Positions 49,196 to 61,700 of a DNA stretch of 64,000 nt are shown here, piece after piece. The stretch covers positions 16,945,501-17,009,500 of the forward strand of contig NC_090131.1 in the NCBI RefSeq assembly GCF_040581485.1. Direction: 5' to 3'. Source of the stretch: Linepithema humile (taxonomy: Eukaryota > Arthropoda > Insecta > Hymenoptera > Formicidae). Made by a program: the position numbers and the translations under genes. The notes beneath the pieces were generated by a model that saw nothing but the letters and a program-made list of their open reading frames with translations, was not told the origin of the DNA and did not search any database. Numbering within the stretch: the stretch's first letter is position 1; each line of letters begins with the position of its first letter.

Positions 49196-51970
49196 AAACA
49201 TAGATTTCACTAAAAATGACAAAAGATTTATCCATAACAGATAGAGCCTTATCTCTTTCCTAATATCACTCTCTGTCTTCGATGTATTCTCTCTTTCGTA
49301 TATAGTATGTCAAAAAAAGCAAATGTAATTTTTTGACGAAATATTACCATTAATGTAAAGTATGTTACATTAGCATTAAATAAAAACTCGCAATCGCAAT
49401 AATACATATTACATCAGTATATCGTATACACCAGTGCATACGATTCATTATCCCATTTCATTTATGTTTTTTCTTTCACTTTTTTTTCACTGCTTTACTC
49501 TATATTTTTTTCTTTACGACTTTAAGAAACACGTTACATACCTTGACTTTTTATATTTATGTTTGCATATTAATACCTATAAAATTTTATACAAACGTGT
49601 GCAAATGTGCGTAATAAAACAACGATATTACCAAGAAGTGATTCAAAGTCCTGTCAAGCAGCGATTCAAATCTATCGCGTCGTCTCACAGACGCGAGCGA
49701 TTAATTCGTCGCGGATAATTGCATTTCGCAGTGCGTCCGTGCAACGCGAATGTGTCTCGCTAGCCGTAGGCGCTACGGAGCATCCGGAGCCTGCCCGGAA
49801 CTTCCGCCTCGCCGGATGTTCCGCGACCGCTCGCCGCCGTCCTACCCTTTATCCACCCTCTCCCCGGGACCCTTTAAACTCCCTTCGATAATGCCGCGTT
49901 CCTATGTGGCATCGGCCATTAACTGCGATATAGCGGACGATCACGTGACGTAACCGTGGGTAACATCAAAGCCAAAGGCATAGTTGCACCCCAGGGACGG
50001 CCTATGACGTTAGCCTATCTCGTTGCAGTTCGCCTGCAACTGCACCGCCTCGAGGCGTCGTCGACGTTAGCGTCCGTCGTCCCGCTGCAGTTAGCTAGGA
50101 ATTTCGGCTTTAATGCTTAACCACTTTCCAGATTGTCGGGGCTGACGCGTATGCGCAGTACCGTCGCAAATTATTCAGTCAACGCGCTCCTCTGCACTGG
50201 ATGCCTCTCCATAAAGGATGCAACATTACGGATACACATTACGATTATTATGGATTAAATAGTGCCTACGAATGAATAAATACATTTTCTGCTACATTCG
50301 CCAATTCTCCCAGTTGGTTATGCGCATAGAGATATTATCGAGACTGTCACGTATCCACCTGACGTTAAAAAATACACTTCACACTATGATGTACATGCCA
50401 CTGAATTTCAACGGACAAACGGAAGTCAAAAAATGATGAATGACTAACCAAAAAGAAGTATTATGCAATTTATATATTGCGCAACCTACAATCAGACATT
50501 CGCACAAAGGAAGTAGCAAAGAAATAGAGACGGTCTTACATGCAGCTATTACACAGTCGCGGCTTCCTTCCTTCCTTCCTTCTTTCCACCCTTCCCCGTC
50601 TTTGTTGTGAACGACGAAAGAGTTTCACGGTATTTAAGCAAGTTGTGCGTGAAATAATGACAAACCATCAACCATATGTTGCAATGTTACGACAATGTAA
50701 TACCGTCCAGCGAGACTTGATAATTACTCCCGTCTCAATTTGTTCCGTTCTGATTGCTAAATGATCACGGAACTGACCTGAGATAACTATTACTTACACG
50801 GTCCACTCGCTTCGCATATTGCGCATCTGCGATACCTTACGTCTGAGAAATTGAAATACAGACGATCACATCAAAATACTTTCAATTTTTTTATTTGTAT
50901 GCAATTTTTCGAATAAAATAAATAAGATTCTTTAAATAAGAGAAGCGAAACAAAATTTTTTTCTATATAAAAGTCTATGAATAATTACAAAAAGTCAAAA
51001 AGTAAAGAAATTCTTTTTATTAAAAACATCTTTTAAAGTAATCTACATTTCAATGTTATTTTGAAATGCAGATCTATTTTACTCTTTTACTCTTTCTTTT
51101 GTCTCTCTAAATATTCTGTTTTTGACTTGCCTAAATTTAGAATAAGTATTCTTTTTGCTCCGAAAAGTAGAAATATATAATAGTATAAAAATAGTAATAT
51201 AATATAATCATTTACATAATAAAGTGCTTGCATACGTAATGCCTTACAATTGTACAGTACGATTTCTATTGGAGAAGGAATTGAAGAGGTAAAGAATTCC
51301 GGAACAAGTGCATAGGAGGGAGAGGAATAAGGAACATGTAGGAAAAGAGGAAGCGATATAGGAGCACAAGCAAATGTTTTCGCGACAATAGACAGGATGT
51401 GCGAAGGGTTACCATTGCAAATCACAATAGCGACCGCAAAACGCGAATGACAGGTTGAATAGACGTGACTAGAGAAACGAGTCCTGACGGTAACCTATTA
51501 TTACCGGGATCTCTTTTATACAGGCTATTCTGTGGGAAAACTACGGTCCGTGTAAGAACCATTTTTAATTCATCGATGAAATAGAAAAATACCGCATCCT
51601 CGCTTCATAGATTTCTTTAGACCCCGAACGTTCGATAAATAGTACGATAATAGCTGTAGAGCCTATAAATAATGCGATGTAACGTAGTTTAATCGTTTAA
51701 GGAAGTATAATAGAACAGAACGAAACTTCTTGATAAACATAAAATATCAAATTTCTTTTTAAATTCTTGCAAATTCTCAAAATTTGAACAATAAAAATTC
51801 TGAAGCTACAAATTCATATTTAAAATACGACTCCTTTATTTTTTTATATATATTTTTTCAGGAATAAATAACTTGTTATTCTATATAGAATATAATTAAA
51901 ACAGAGAGTAGCAGAATTGTTATGATTGGGCTGATACGTTTTTGTGTATCAATATCACTACCATATGTCA
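49196..51970. other. Stretch without a recognised gene
   Basis: It is AT-rich to about 49620, then CpG-rich to about 50230, then AT-rich again. A TTCC microsatellite lies at 50564-50580. Open frames reach about 112 codons with no recognisable domain. Confidence 0.55.
50564..50580. repeat. (TTCC)n microsatellite
   Basis: Four tandem TTCC units in a pyrimidine-rich block. Confidence 0.8.
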
Positions 51971-51978
51971 CTCTATTG

Positions 51979-52312
51979 TAGAAGTCCCCAACTTTTTTAC
52001 CAAGAAGACCGCATGAAAATTTTAATAATAATAAATTGAAGTCCGGAGGAACATGTACATATATTCTCAAAGTTACTAAGCATGCCAAAACTATGCATTC
52101 ATGAGTGAAAAAAAAGAAGAAAGAAAAAAAGAAAGAAAAAACAGAAAAGATTGCAAAGAATGCATCGCTAATTATAATAAGAAACTACACAATTTTAATT
52201 TTATATATATATATATAAATTATGTATATATATAACGCCAAAATTTCTTGACAGGCCGGAATCTTCATGGAAGCCATATATGGCTCGCAGGCCGTAGAGT
52301 TAGGGACCTCTT
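51979..52312. mobile_element. Non-autonomous hAT element with perfect 8-bp target duplication
   Basis: The left end TAGAAGTCCCCAAC and the right end GTTAGGGACCTCTT match the diverged hAT-type terminus CAGNGGTCCCCAAC in inverted orientation. Immediately outside, CTCTATTG occurs at 51971-51978 and again at 52313-52320, an exact 8-bp target site duplication as expected for hAT insertions. The right subterminal region contains GGCTCGCAGGCCGTAG, typical of Charlie-like hAT ends. The 334-bp interior carries a (TA)n tract and no transposase frame, so it is a dead, non-autonomous copy. Confidence 0.8.
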
Positions 52313-52320
52313 CTCTATTG

Positions 52321-54339
52321 TAATAAAAATGATAATGTGCGGCAAATAACAGTGAAATAGCAATAAAATATGGCAAAAATGGTTTCACTTCGTGACGCTC
52401 TCGACATAATAAAGTGTAAACCTCAGGTGTGGTGACATTTAATACAAAACGTTTTCATATGGAAATACTAATTGTCGGTTGGAAGTGAAAACATCGTATC
52501 TTGCGCGTGGAAGCGAGAATTATTAAGGCCTTGTCTACGACACCGACGACGAGAGTAAACATGATGATATTTCGTGGCACGCTATACACAGATAGACGAC
52601 GTCGCGGAAAATAGTGACCTCAACCTGAAACCTTGAAATATTCGCCGCGCAGCCAGGTACTCCGCTTGATTACTCAGCAGCATATGCCGCGAGATATAAT
52701 GCCGTCTCCATTTGCCAAGTAGCCGACGATATAATGCCGCGAAATCGCTTCGCCGTTAATTCACTGTCCGCAGTCACGTAAGTGCATGGCTTATCCTGCC
52801 GCGATACCGTCAGGGATTTCCGTAAGAGAGCACAAATGGTATACGTCGAAATCTCGCGGGGAAACTACCTTTGCAGACGCTATCAGAGGTTTTTGAACCT
52901 CAGTTGTGTCATTGCTTAATTAATGAAATGCAACATATAAAGTAAAGAATAAAAAAAGAAAAAAAAACTTGGAAATGTAATATGTGAGAGTGTCAACGAA
53001 ACTGACAAATAGCGGTTAATGTTTAGTTGTTCATTTATAAAAGTCTTTTGAGTACATTTATCAATGACGGAGCCGCTACAGGGCCAGATGATACAAACGT
53101 CTCTTGCGTCTCGTAAATTGCGTCACTTTAGTCAAGCATTTATTAAGCTCCTCGTAAACGACCAGGCTAACGTAAGAACAATTCCAAATTCGATAAACTC
53201 GTGCAATTACTTTCGCAATATTTCTACCATCATATATCTCTCGAGTAAAATTTTTCTTTGCAACATTTATTGCTACATGCTAGAAGAAACTATCTCCGAT
53301 TTGAATTCCTAATTTAAAAATATAGTAATTTTGCTTCAACAAATTTATAATAATTTATGCAAATTATTAGTTCAAGTCGTAACTAATTCGTTATTAATAT
53401 TTAATAATGAACTTAACGATTTAAAATTATTTGCTCGTATACTGCATACACATTATCATTTTCTATCATATTTTATCATATTATAAGATAAAATTGTTAT
53501 TGCATATTAAAAGAATTAAAATGTTAAACTAAACAACTTTAGTTTCAAATATTAAATATTTTATTCATTAATTCACTTTAGATAACACAGACATTCTTAC
53601 GTTATAAGTTTCTTTTTTATTTCCGCATGTTGCAAACGTAACTAATTCAATAATAAAGCAATAAATTTTAATTCAAAAATCTCCGACGTTGTCGAAAAAA
53701 TGAATGATAATAATTGGTTAGCAATAATTAAAACAATATTTTTACACATATTGTTTTATCGTTGTAATATCCGCGAAGAGCCACATCGTTGCGGTACTAT
53801 AATTTTAATAATAAGTGTGTTTCTAATGAAATAGCGTGGTTGACGCACGATATTATTCGTAGACGTATATAAACGTGCTCCATGCATAGCCATTTCCCTC
53901 CCTTCTCTCCCGCAGACTTACGAGCCTTCGAGGCACTTGGACAACAGCCATTATGGTTTATAATATAGTTCTGCGCGGAATAGCAGTTAGCGCAATACGA
54001 GCCACGGCAAGAGATAACACTGATTTCATTAGCGCAAATGAACTCGCATCACGGCACTCGGCCCGGCCGTTCGTCTGATTAAAAGTCATAAAAGTTTTCG
54101 GCCCGCGTCCCGCTTTCCTGCATACGCACATGCACGCGAGAGTACGTTACTGACAAATGATCGTCCGCGTATCAGCCGACATTTTCCAGAGTCGCCAGAA
54201 TGCCGAGTATCCTCGGAAATTTAACAGTCGCATTCGCCGCGACAGACCCGACGCGAATAATGGAGATAACAGCTCGTAGGAGGAATGGAACAATCGGAAG
54301 AAGCCAACAGCATAATTTATACATCAATGCGTATAAATG
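52321..54339. other. Stretch without a recognised gene
   Basis: It is mixed in composition to about 52900 and AT-rich from 52920 to 53860. A pyrimidine tract with CAG at 53912-53933 resembles a splice acceptor, but the following frame stops after about 15 codons and has no clear donor. Confidence 0.5.
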
Positions 54340-54347
54340 CGATACAG

Positions 54348-54967
54348 CAGGGGTGCCCAACCAGTCGATCGTGATCTATCGGTCGATCGCGACGTGTTTT
54401 TTCATAGATCTTGTTCACATTTTGATTTTTACTTTGTTTGATTACTATTACAAAATTTATTTTTCTAATTTTTATATTTATTTTGTTCCTATTCATTTGT
54501 TTATATTTTGACACTTAGTTTGTCTCTACTGGTATGTTTAACCCTTTACACTCGGAATGCCAGTTGTGCTGGCATAAGCATTCATTTCGGCAACTCAGAG
54601 TTTACAAGATTATTAGGCACAAACTTTTGTTTGAAAATATCATTTTTTCAAAGATATTGTCACGTGATCGATTTATGCAAAGATTTTATTCATAATATTT
54701 AAAATATTAATATTTAATTTTTATTAATATTTTATTTTATTCATATTTTTATTCATACAAATATTTTTTGCAGATATTTTCGTGATTTATTTGTTTTCTA
54801 AACAAAAAAAATAATTGTAAATTTTTCATGACAAATTTATAATTATCGCGTTAGTGGAAGAAAATGTTTAAATATTACTCGAGCACTAAAAATTAATAGA
54901 TGTTGAAGTAACATTCTAAAAATTTTATATCTTTAGCTCGCATATACAAAAAGGTTGGACAGCACTG
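54348..54967. mobile_element. Non-autonomous hAT element with near-perfect target duplication
   Basis: The left terminus CAGGGGTGCCCAACC and the inverted right terminus CAGTGCTGTCCAACC agree at 12 of 15 positions. Flanking 8-mers are CGATACAG (54340-54347) and CGATACGG (54968-54975), a 7/8 match. The left subterminal sequence contains repeated CGATCG motifs, and the right end contains CTCGCATATACAAAAAGG. The 620-bp interior is AT-rich without a transposase frame. The right terminus also belongs to a larger inverted repeat reaching 55521. Confidence 0.7.
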
Positions 54968-55521
54968 CGATACGGAATAAACATGACATTCATTTTTGCT
55001 TTTGCATATTCTTCAAAGTCTGCAAAAAATAAAAAAAAATCGCCTTAAAAACAGCTATTAACTTCTATTAACGCAAGAATTTGCGTACACATTTCTGTAT
55101 ACAAGACATCATAAGTCTGTACTTATACATAATTCCTGCACATATAAATAATAAAAAGTAATCTTTAAGTACCTAAAAATTAATGCACAATGTAATGAAT
55201 AAAGAGAATAAAAGTCATTAAAAGGCAACATGTTGTAACGCCGAAACCAAACATAAAATAAAAAGCAGAAAAAAATACTCTTTCTAGATAAATAAAAGAC
55301 GTAAGTAGAAGAATCAAGTCAAATCCGCAGAAAATATTTTGAATGATAATTCAGAGTACGTGCAAACAAATTTCATATTTCTAGCAATTCGTGACCTGAA
55401 ACATGAACTGTACTGATTATGCGGTTATGTTTTTTGCAGACTTTAAAGAATATGCAAAGAAGCAAGAATATATGTCATGTTTAATATCGCAGTACTGTCC
55501 AATCTTTTTGTACATGTGAGC
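54936..55521. repeat. 586-bp inverted-repeat structure sharing a hAT terminus
   Basis: The arms 54936-55031 and 55432-55521 are reverse complements at roughly 80 percent. They include the hAT end GGTTGGACAGCACTG (left) and its inverse CAGTACTGTCCAATC at 55492, plus about 60 bp of shared flank. TA dinucleotides border both outer ends (54934-54935 and 55522-55523). It could be an inverted duplication of a hAT end with its flank, or a separate TA-inserting MITE. Confidence 0.65.
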
Positions 55522-58500
55522 TACTTGTTTTTAATACAGTGACCTCGCAATCTATTTATGTACGAGAGAAAAAAATAAAATTAGAATGTAATTACAATGT
55601 TTATTAAACATATCAGTCCGTCTAGTTTTCCTTATTCGTGTATCAGAAATTTCACTTTTTTATTTAAAAAAAAAAGTGAAAAGTGAAAATTAAAATTTTC
55701 CAAAAAGTGACTAAAAATTATATTTTTGTAATTGTCAAACAATTAATAAAAAAATTAATTAAAATAATAAATCTGTTCAAATTTCATAAAACCGAAAACC
55801 GTTCTAATTTTGTATTTTTCTGCAAGAAAACGTGTGAATTAAAACGTAAGTAATTATTAATTAATTGTACATTCAAATATTTATAATTAACTCATATCTT
55901 TTAATCTATATTTATTGTCTTATAGATTGTAATTTATATTCTCTCTATATCGGAGGATGATCCTATTCGTGGCTCATCTGAATGGATAATTTGACGGGTT
56001 AAAATTATAATATATTGAAGTTGGCTTCCAATTGTATCAACCGTATCAAATAATTTTTTTTTATCGAATTAAAAAAAATATTTAGGTTCTAAAATTTTGA
56101 TATTTTATAGAATGTCAAATTATATGTCTCAATGCTAAAATATATCAATTCCATTTTTTGAAAGTTTAATTCTGATAAAATATTCTATAGATATAATTAT
56201 ATATTTATATAATATGTACAATGACGGCCATTACGATGGAATCGACGATAGGGTTTCAGTCTCTGCAATAAACGTACCGTGCCTCTGCTAAAGATAATCA
56301 CGTGGAGCCACTAAAACGTGATCGTCCCAGCGGGTTACATACATAGAACTGCCGATTACACGGTCCACGATAAGTGTGCAAATGCGCACTTCTGGCCCGG
56401 GCTTCTTCGTTCCGTGAAATCATATTCCACGGTAATTAACTGTGCCAACGATGCCGAGGAAGGGCCGGCGCCTCCACCCATTACCTTTTCCCCTTTCGTT
56501 CGAACGTACGACCTCCGTCAGTGGGATAGGTCAGCACGCCCTTTTGCGCGTGCTAATGCCATATTACCTTCTTCTACGGCTAATGGATCATGCTGTTATC
56601 CGTGCGCTATTTCGCCGTATAATCCACACAAGCGACTTTACGTCGATGTACTACGAAATTTGTCGTGGCATGCATTTTGCACAAATTTTCGAATGTAAAT
56701 GAATAAAAACTGATAGCCATGTTAGAAAAATAACAAAATTGAGACAAATGAAAGAATATTATATTCTTTTAAAGCTATAAGCAAAAGAAATATCAATAGT
56801 AATAAACGGTAGCGAAATATAAATTGTTCTACACTAATTAAGAAATGTATAGAACTTTTGCGATATTAAACATGAAGCGAAATGACGGATAACCGCGGAA
56901 TTAATAGTACTTTCAAAGTAAACCAGCACAAATGACGGTCGTTATCACGATGATTCGCCCCCGAACTTAATTGAAAGTGGCGCAATTTGAACGAGTAGCC
57001 TCGGGGCCCTTTGACGCCCTGGCGCAGCGTTTCTCAAATTTAAACACGCCTTCCAAAGCCGCTCAAAGTAACTCTTCTTCCGCACAATATTTTTTACAAA
57101 AAGTAAATCTAAACTATAAATGTTTTTGGAATATTATATACAATCTCAAATTTATTTCAAAAATTGGAACGTCTTTCATATTTTTCTGCTTGCGGCAACG
57201 ATCGAAGATCTGAGAAGCACTGTTCCTTGCATACGCGCTATTGCGAAGGTCAGTCTGCGTGCACGCAACTGTCCTCACACGTCCGAAAGAAAGAGGATCG
57301 GCAGCGCTCGAACGAACATGCAGCACGCATCGTAGTAAGGCGTGCGTGTCTCACGCGTAGACGGCGACAGGAGGGTTGCCAGCGGGGACACGCATTCGAT
57401 CTTATCGCATTCCCGCCTTTACGCAAGCTACGCAGCTACATACGCGATGTTACATACCCTTTACGGCCTTCCGATCGTAATAATTATTATACGGCACATC
57501 GTTGCCGCTGTTATCTCCTGACGATGCAAATGCCCTTTACTCGTCGAGAGAAATGTACGTGTAGACGAGGGGAAAGGGGGGGAAGGAGAGGGACGATTAA
57601 GGGATGCTTGCGTTACAGCATACTGTTACCGTAGTTTGCTCCGCAGCTGTATCGAAAGAATACTGTGCTTTACTTTCGCATAGTGGCGAAAATTCCGTTT
57701 ACATAATTTACTTTCAGTCAAATTTATCAAATTCTTGATAATTCTTGATAATTTTTTAAAATAGAAATTTATTAAACAAATGCATTTGATATATAAATAG
57801 AAATTCTAACTTTGCTTCATACGCTTTTGATGTTAATAATTCGTGCCGAACAGTGAATCGACGTATCGAACGAAAACACGAAACGGAGCGTAATTTGCAT
57901 AGAGAAGAACATTAGTTAATTACTAGTGACATAAACAATGATTGGTGATCGAACGAAAGCCACAACTCACTCCATAACTAAGCCCGAAGTTATTGCCCGG
58001 ATCATCGTTAAAACTCGAAATGTATCAGTCAGCCATACGCACGCGCGCAAATGCCGATATGCCTGAGCTTTAATCCTATAAAATGTGTGAGAGCCATCGC
58101 GATATCGTAGCCGGCTATCATACGCTGATATTTGAAGAGATTATCTTTTTTCCATACTAGATTGCCGCAATATCGAATAACTCGTAAAAAAAAATTGTGA
58201 AAAAAACCTGAAATATAACTGCACGACACAATAAATTACGTTCTAAAAATCTCTGTAAAATTAACATCACATCTACGTTATCAGAAATAAATTATTTCAT
58301 CGAAAATATTATTTCCATTCATTTGACAATAAAATAAAGCGGAAAAAATATTACAGCATAAAAGGTAAAAATTTCCTCTCTTTTCATCGCGATTACATAA
58401 ACCTTGTTTATCTCACGGTAAATAAATGCAAGAAATTCGCGTGATTATCGAGGCGTCTGATGATTATCCGAGACACTCAATTAAAAGAGCCGACATCGAA

Positions 58501-58767
58501 ATGAAAAGGCTATTCTATCCTAATGCAAATCTCAATAGTAAATCTTCTTCTCTCGTCGGCACGTAACGAGTTCCGCGTGTACAGGGATCACGATCACGAT
58601 CGCGACGACGGCGACGGTGTTACTCGTCCGCTGTATCTTGCGACTTTTCGAGTTATCAACGGGGGTTTTATTAATGACAGCTAGACGAGGCCGCCCGGGT
58701 TTATGGACGGACATAAACTCTAAACTGATTAACAGTAGCCAGCAGCCTCGGTTTTCCCTCCCTCCCT

Positions 58768-58798
<31 letters not shown>

Positions 58799-61700
58799 CC
58801 CCTCTACGTTCGCTTTCCTCGCAGTTGCTCGGGATATGCAATATATATGCAATCGCGGCTGGACCCGGGGAAACCGAACTACCCCGTGCTGCGTCTCGTT
58901 AGTAATACACCCGCGGTTTATAGGCCATCGTCGACGGAATTAACATTGCCCAATTAAATTGATAGATGTCTCCGACAGCATTAAATAGACGATATCTGAG
59001 TGGAAACAGGCGTAAATCGTGAATCGAATGCGAAGCTCGCGAACTCAACGCGGCTTTTATTTTAAAATCTAAAGTTTGCCATAAGTTTTCTCAAGATAAA
59101 TGTTTGGAGAGAGTGACGTGTCGGTTGCCTCGAGCAGCATGCGTGACGAAAATATACGAGCGTCGTGTTTTTTCGAGCGTACCAACTAGTCTGAAAATAC
59201 AGCGCGGGATGGACGTTGGTAAAGCGCGATTAAATATACTCTGTGCCAATGGCGCTGACCGATCTTCGTTCTTTGATCCTCCCTTGTTGTAGTTAAAAAC
59301 GGCAAAGCTCTTTTGACTACCGTAAAACGCAAAGAGGATTAAAAGGCGGCATGAAAATTCCCCCTCTGAAATGCCCGCCATTCATCGCGGCCACTTTCTT
59401 CTCCATCTTCCTCGCATAAAAACGAAAGGGTCAAACGCAAGACCCATTTAGCTCGCATCCGATGACTGCGCGGCGAATGATCTCCAAAATTGATATCCGA
59501 GAAAACCGTATTATTAATACCGTATCATCGTATCCGATTTCGCTGTTCGTCATCCGAGCGTTATTCACACGAACGCGGAAACGCATCGCGAATAAATAAT
59601 ATCTATTAATTACGCAAGCCCGAATGAACTCGTCGCGCACGGACGCAGAGACTCGTACGATGCTCCGAGTGGGTTTTCCGAGGGGGTGGTAGTGGCGGTA
59701 GTGGCCGGGGTGGCGCAGGCAATAAACGGCGGGCGCGGTTTATCACGGTGCGGAATTAAACGGTTTACGACTGGACCACAGATTAGTACGGACGCGATGG
59801 ACGAATGCGAGGGTGGATCGCGCCGCGCCACCCTCCCCGTGCCACCCACGATCCGATATGGGTTAGGTTACCGGACTACGACCCCGCGGCCTCTCCCTCC
59901 TTCCCCCTTCATCCCCGACAACCCCACCAACGGTTCACCGCGACCCTATCGCGTATTCGCGCAACTTTGTGGTGGAGCGCTTCCGATTCGAATCGCACGA
60001 TCCGCTCGCGCGCTCGAAATCCTCGAAAATTTGGGGCTCGATGATTTCGCTGGAATCGGCGCGAGATAAAATGTTACTGCACGCTGGCTGATATTTCCGG
60101 CGCTCCGGCGATAGTAGTTGTTTAACGCGCACTCCTGTATTACACGCGTAAAGTGAAATATGTTTTAATTTCGAACGCGCGCGAAACCGAAATTTTTGCT
60201 CGCAAAACTACTGCGCCGTAGTTTCTGTGTAACTTTTTTTATTCATACGTCGTTCCGTATGCACGTGTCTACTTAATAGTCGGCTATTGTATATTTCAAA
60301 TCAGTAGCGGACACGATATCTATTTATATACGACGTGAATCGTTATTTTCATTATAAGTACCAGGTAAATTGAAAAGCAATGAGTTCGATGAAAATTATG
60401 ATATCGTGATCCCTCCATAATCGTATCAATTGTCTGCCAGACGTCACAAAGATGGTGATATTGTTGGTGTAAGAAAATTCTATGGAAATACATAACGCGG
60501 TAACATTCGCCGCCCAGCGTCGTTCCAACGCAATAACGTGTTCCCGGAACATTCCGTAACGAGTTCCGCGGCGCGCAAGTGAAATTCACGATAAACGCTA
60601 GGAGCATCGCGGCAGTAAAGCGTAGATACACGTTGCACGACCATAAAATCGGCCGAATGAGTTCGTCACGGACAATCAGCCCCCGAAGTTTATGCCGATC
60701 CCCCCGTCCCTCTCTTTCTCCCTCCCTCTCCTTGGCGTAGCGTCAACTCTACACGCGATCACGAAGTCGGATCGGGAAGTTCGACGGGGCTGATTTATTC
60801 AGAGGCCATTTTCCGTATTCCTTCACTTCGCGGTGAGCCGCCGCGGAAGGTGCTCGATAAGAGAATTACGATAATTGGACGTCGCGCTACTCCGCCGATC
60901 GATCTAACGAGGTTCTCAACGCCCCGCACCCACACAAACGCGCGATCTAAAGGGACGACAGTCTGCCCGGACGATCGTATAAACTCGATAGCGGGAACAT
61001 CTTAGACACGCTTAAGTCCCGAGAGACAAGCGTTATCAGATTTCGGCCCGCCGTTCAGAATTTTCTGCAGCAAATGGAAATCCGGAAGGACAATACGTTC
61101 CTCGGAACGACCACTTGTCACCGTAACTTGAAACTTTTTGCATTGTGGTTAATAAATTTTTTAAAAAAAGCTTCCAAAAAATTTAAATTAGAATTTATTA
61201 AAAAATAAGGAACTTTGCGCGCTTGTTATTCGTCTTAAAAAAATTCATAATCTTTCGCTAACTCTAATTCCGTTGAAAAAAATCGTTAATTATAATTATA
61301 ACAACGCGCATTCTCGTTTCATTTCATACTATCGTTGAGTAATTACACGTGCCGCGAGATCCACCGGTTGTTTCAAATATTGAGGTTACATTTTCCTAGT
61401 AAAACCGCCCACACTTACATCACCTCCGCATTTCCCAACAGAAGGAAACGTCGTGCATTCGTTCGACGCACAATGGGGGCACGTACGCGAGTAAGGTGAT
61501 GTATCCCATTTCACCGTGGCGTATTATTTCAGTGATCGTCGTGTTCTCATTACCGCAGATGGAAGAACGTGGATATAACTCTTTCCACTCCTCCCCCGCA
61601 CACGAGGGTTGCGCGAGCTAGAAGGGCTGGAAGGATATAACGGAGTATTATGCGGCGTCGGCACCGCGGTCTGCACCCGCGGTAGGTAGGGTGGAAATAC

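Noticed and set aside
53934..53981. Possible small exon after a strong pyrimidine tract and CAG
   Set aside because: The frame stops after about 15 codons, no good donor is present, and the peptide is not recognisable.
54537..54600. piggyBac-like start TTAACCCTTTACACTCGG with a TGCCAG/CTGGCA hairpin
   Set aside because: No matching inverted end followed by TTAA was found. It lies inside the hAT element and may be part of it.
57164..57634. 156-codon open frame rich in Arg and Cys
   Set aside because: Several overlapping frames exist in the same CpG-rich DNA, and there is no domain or splice context.
58029..58229. Minus-strand 66-codon frame with an exon-like composition
   Set aside because: No family recognised, no clear splice sites and too short to trust.
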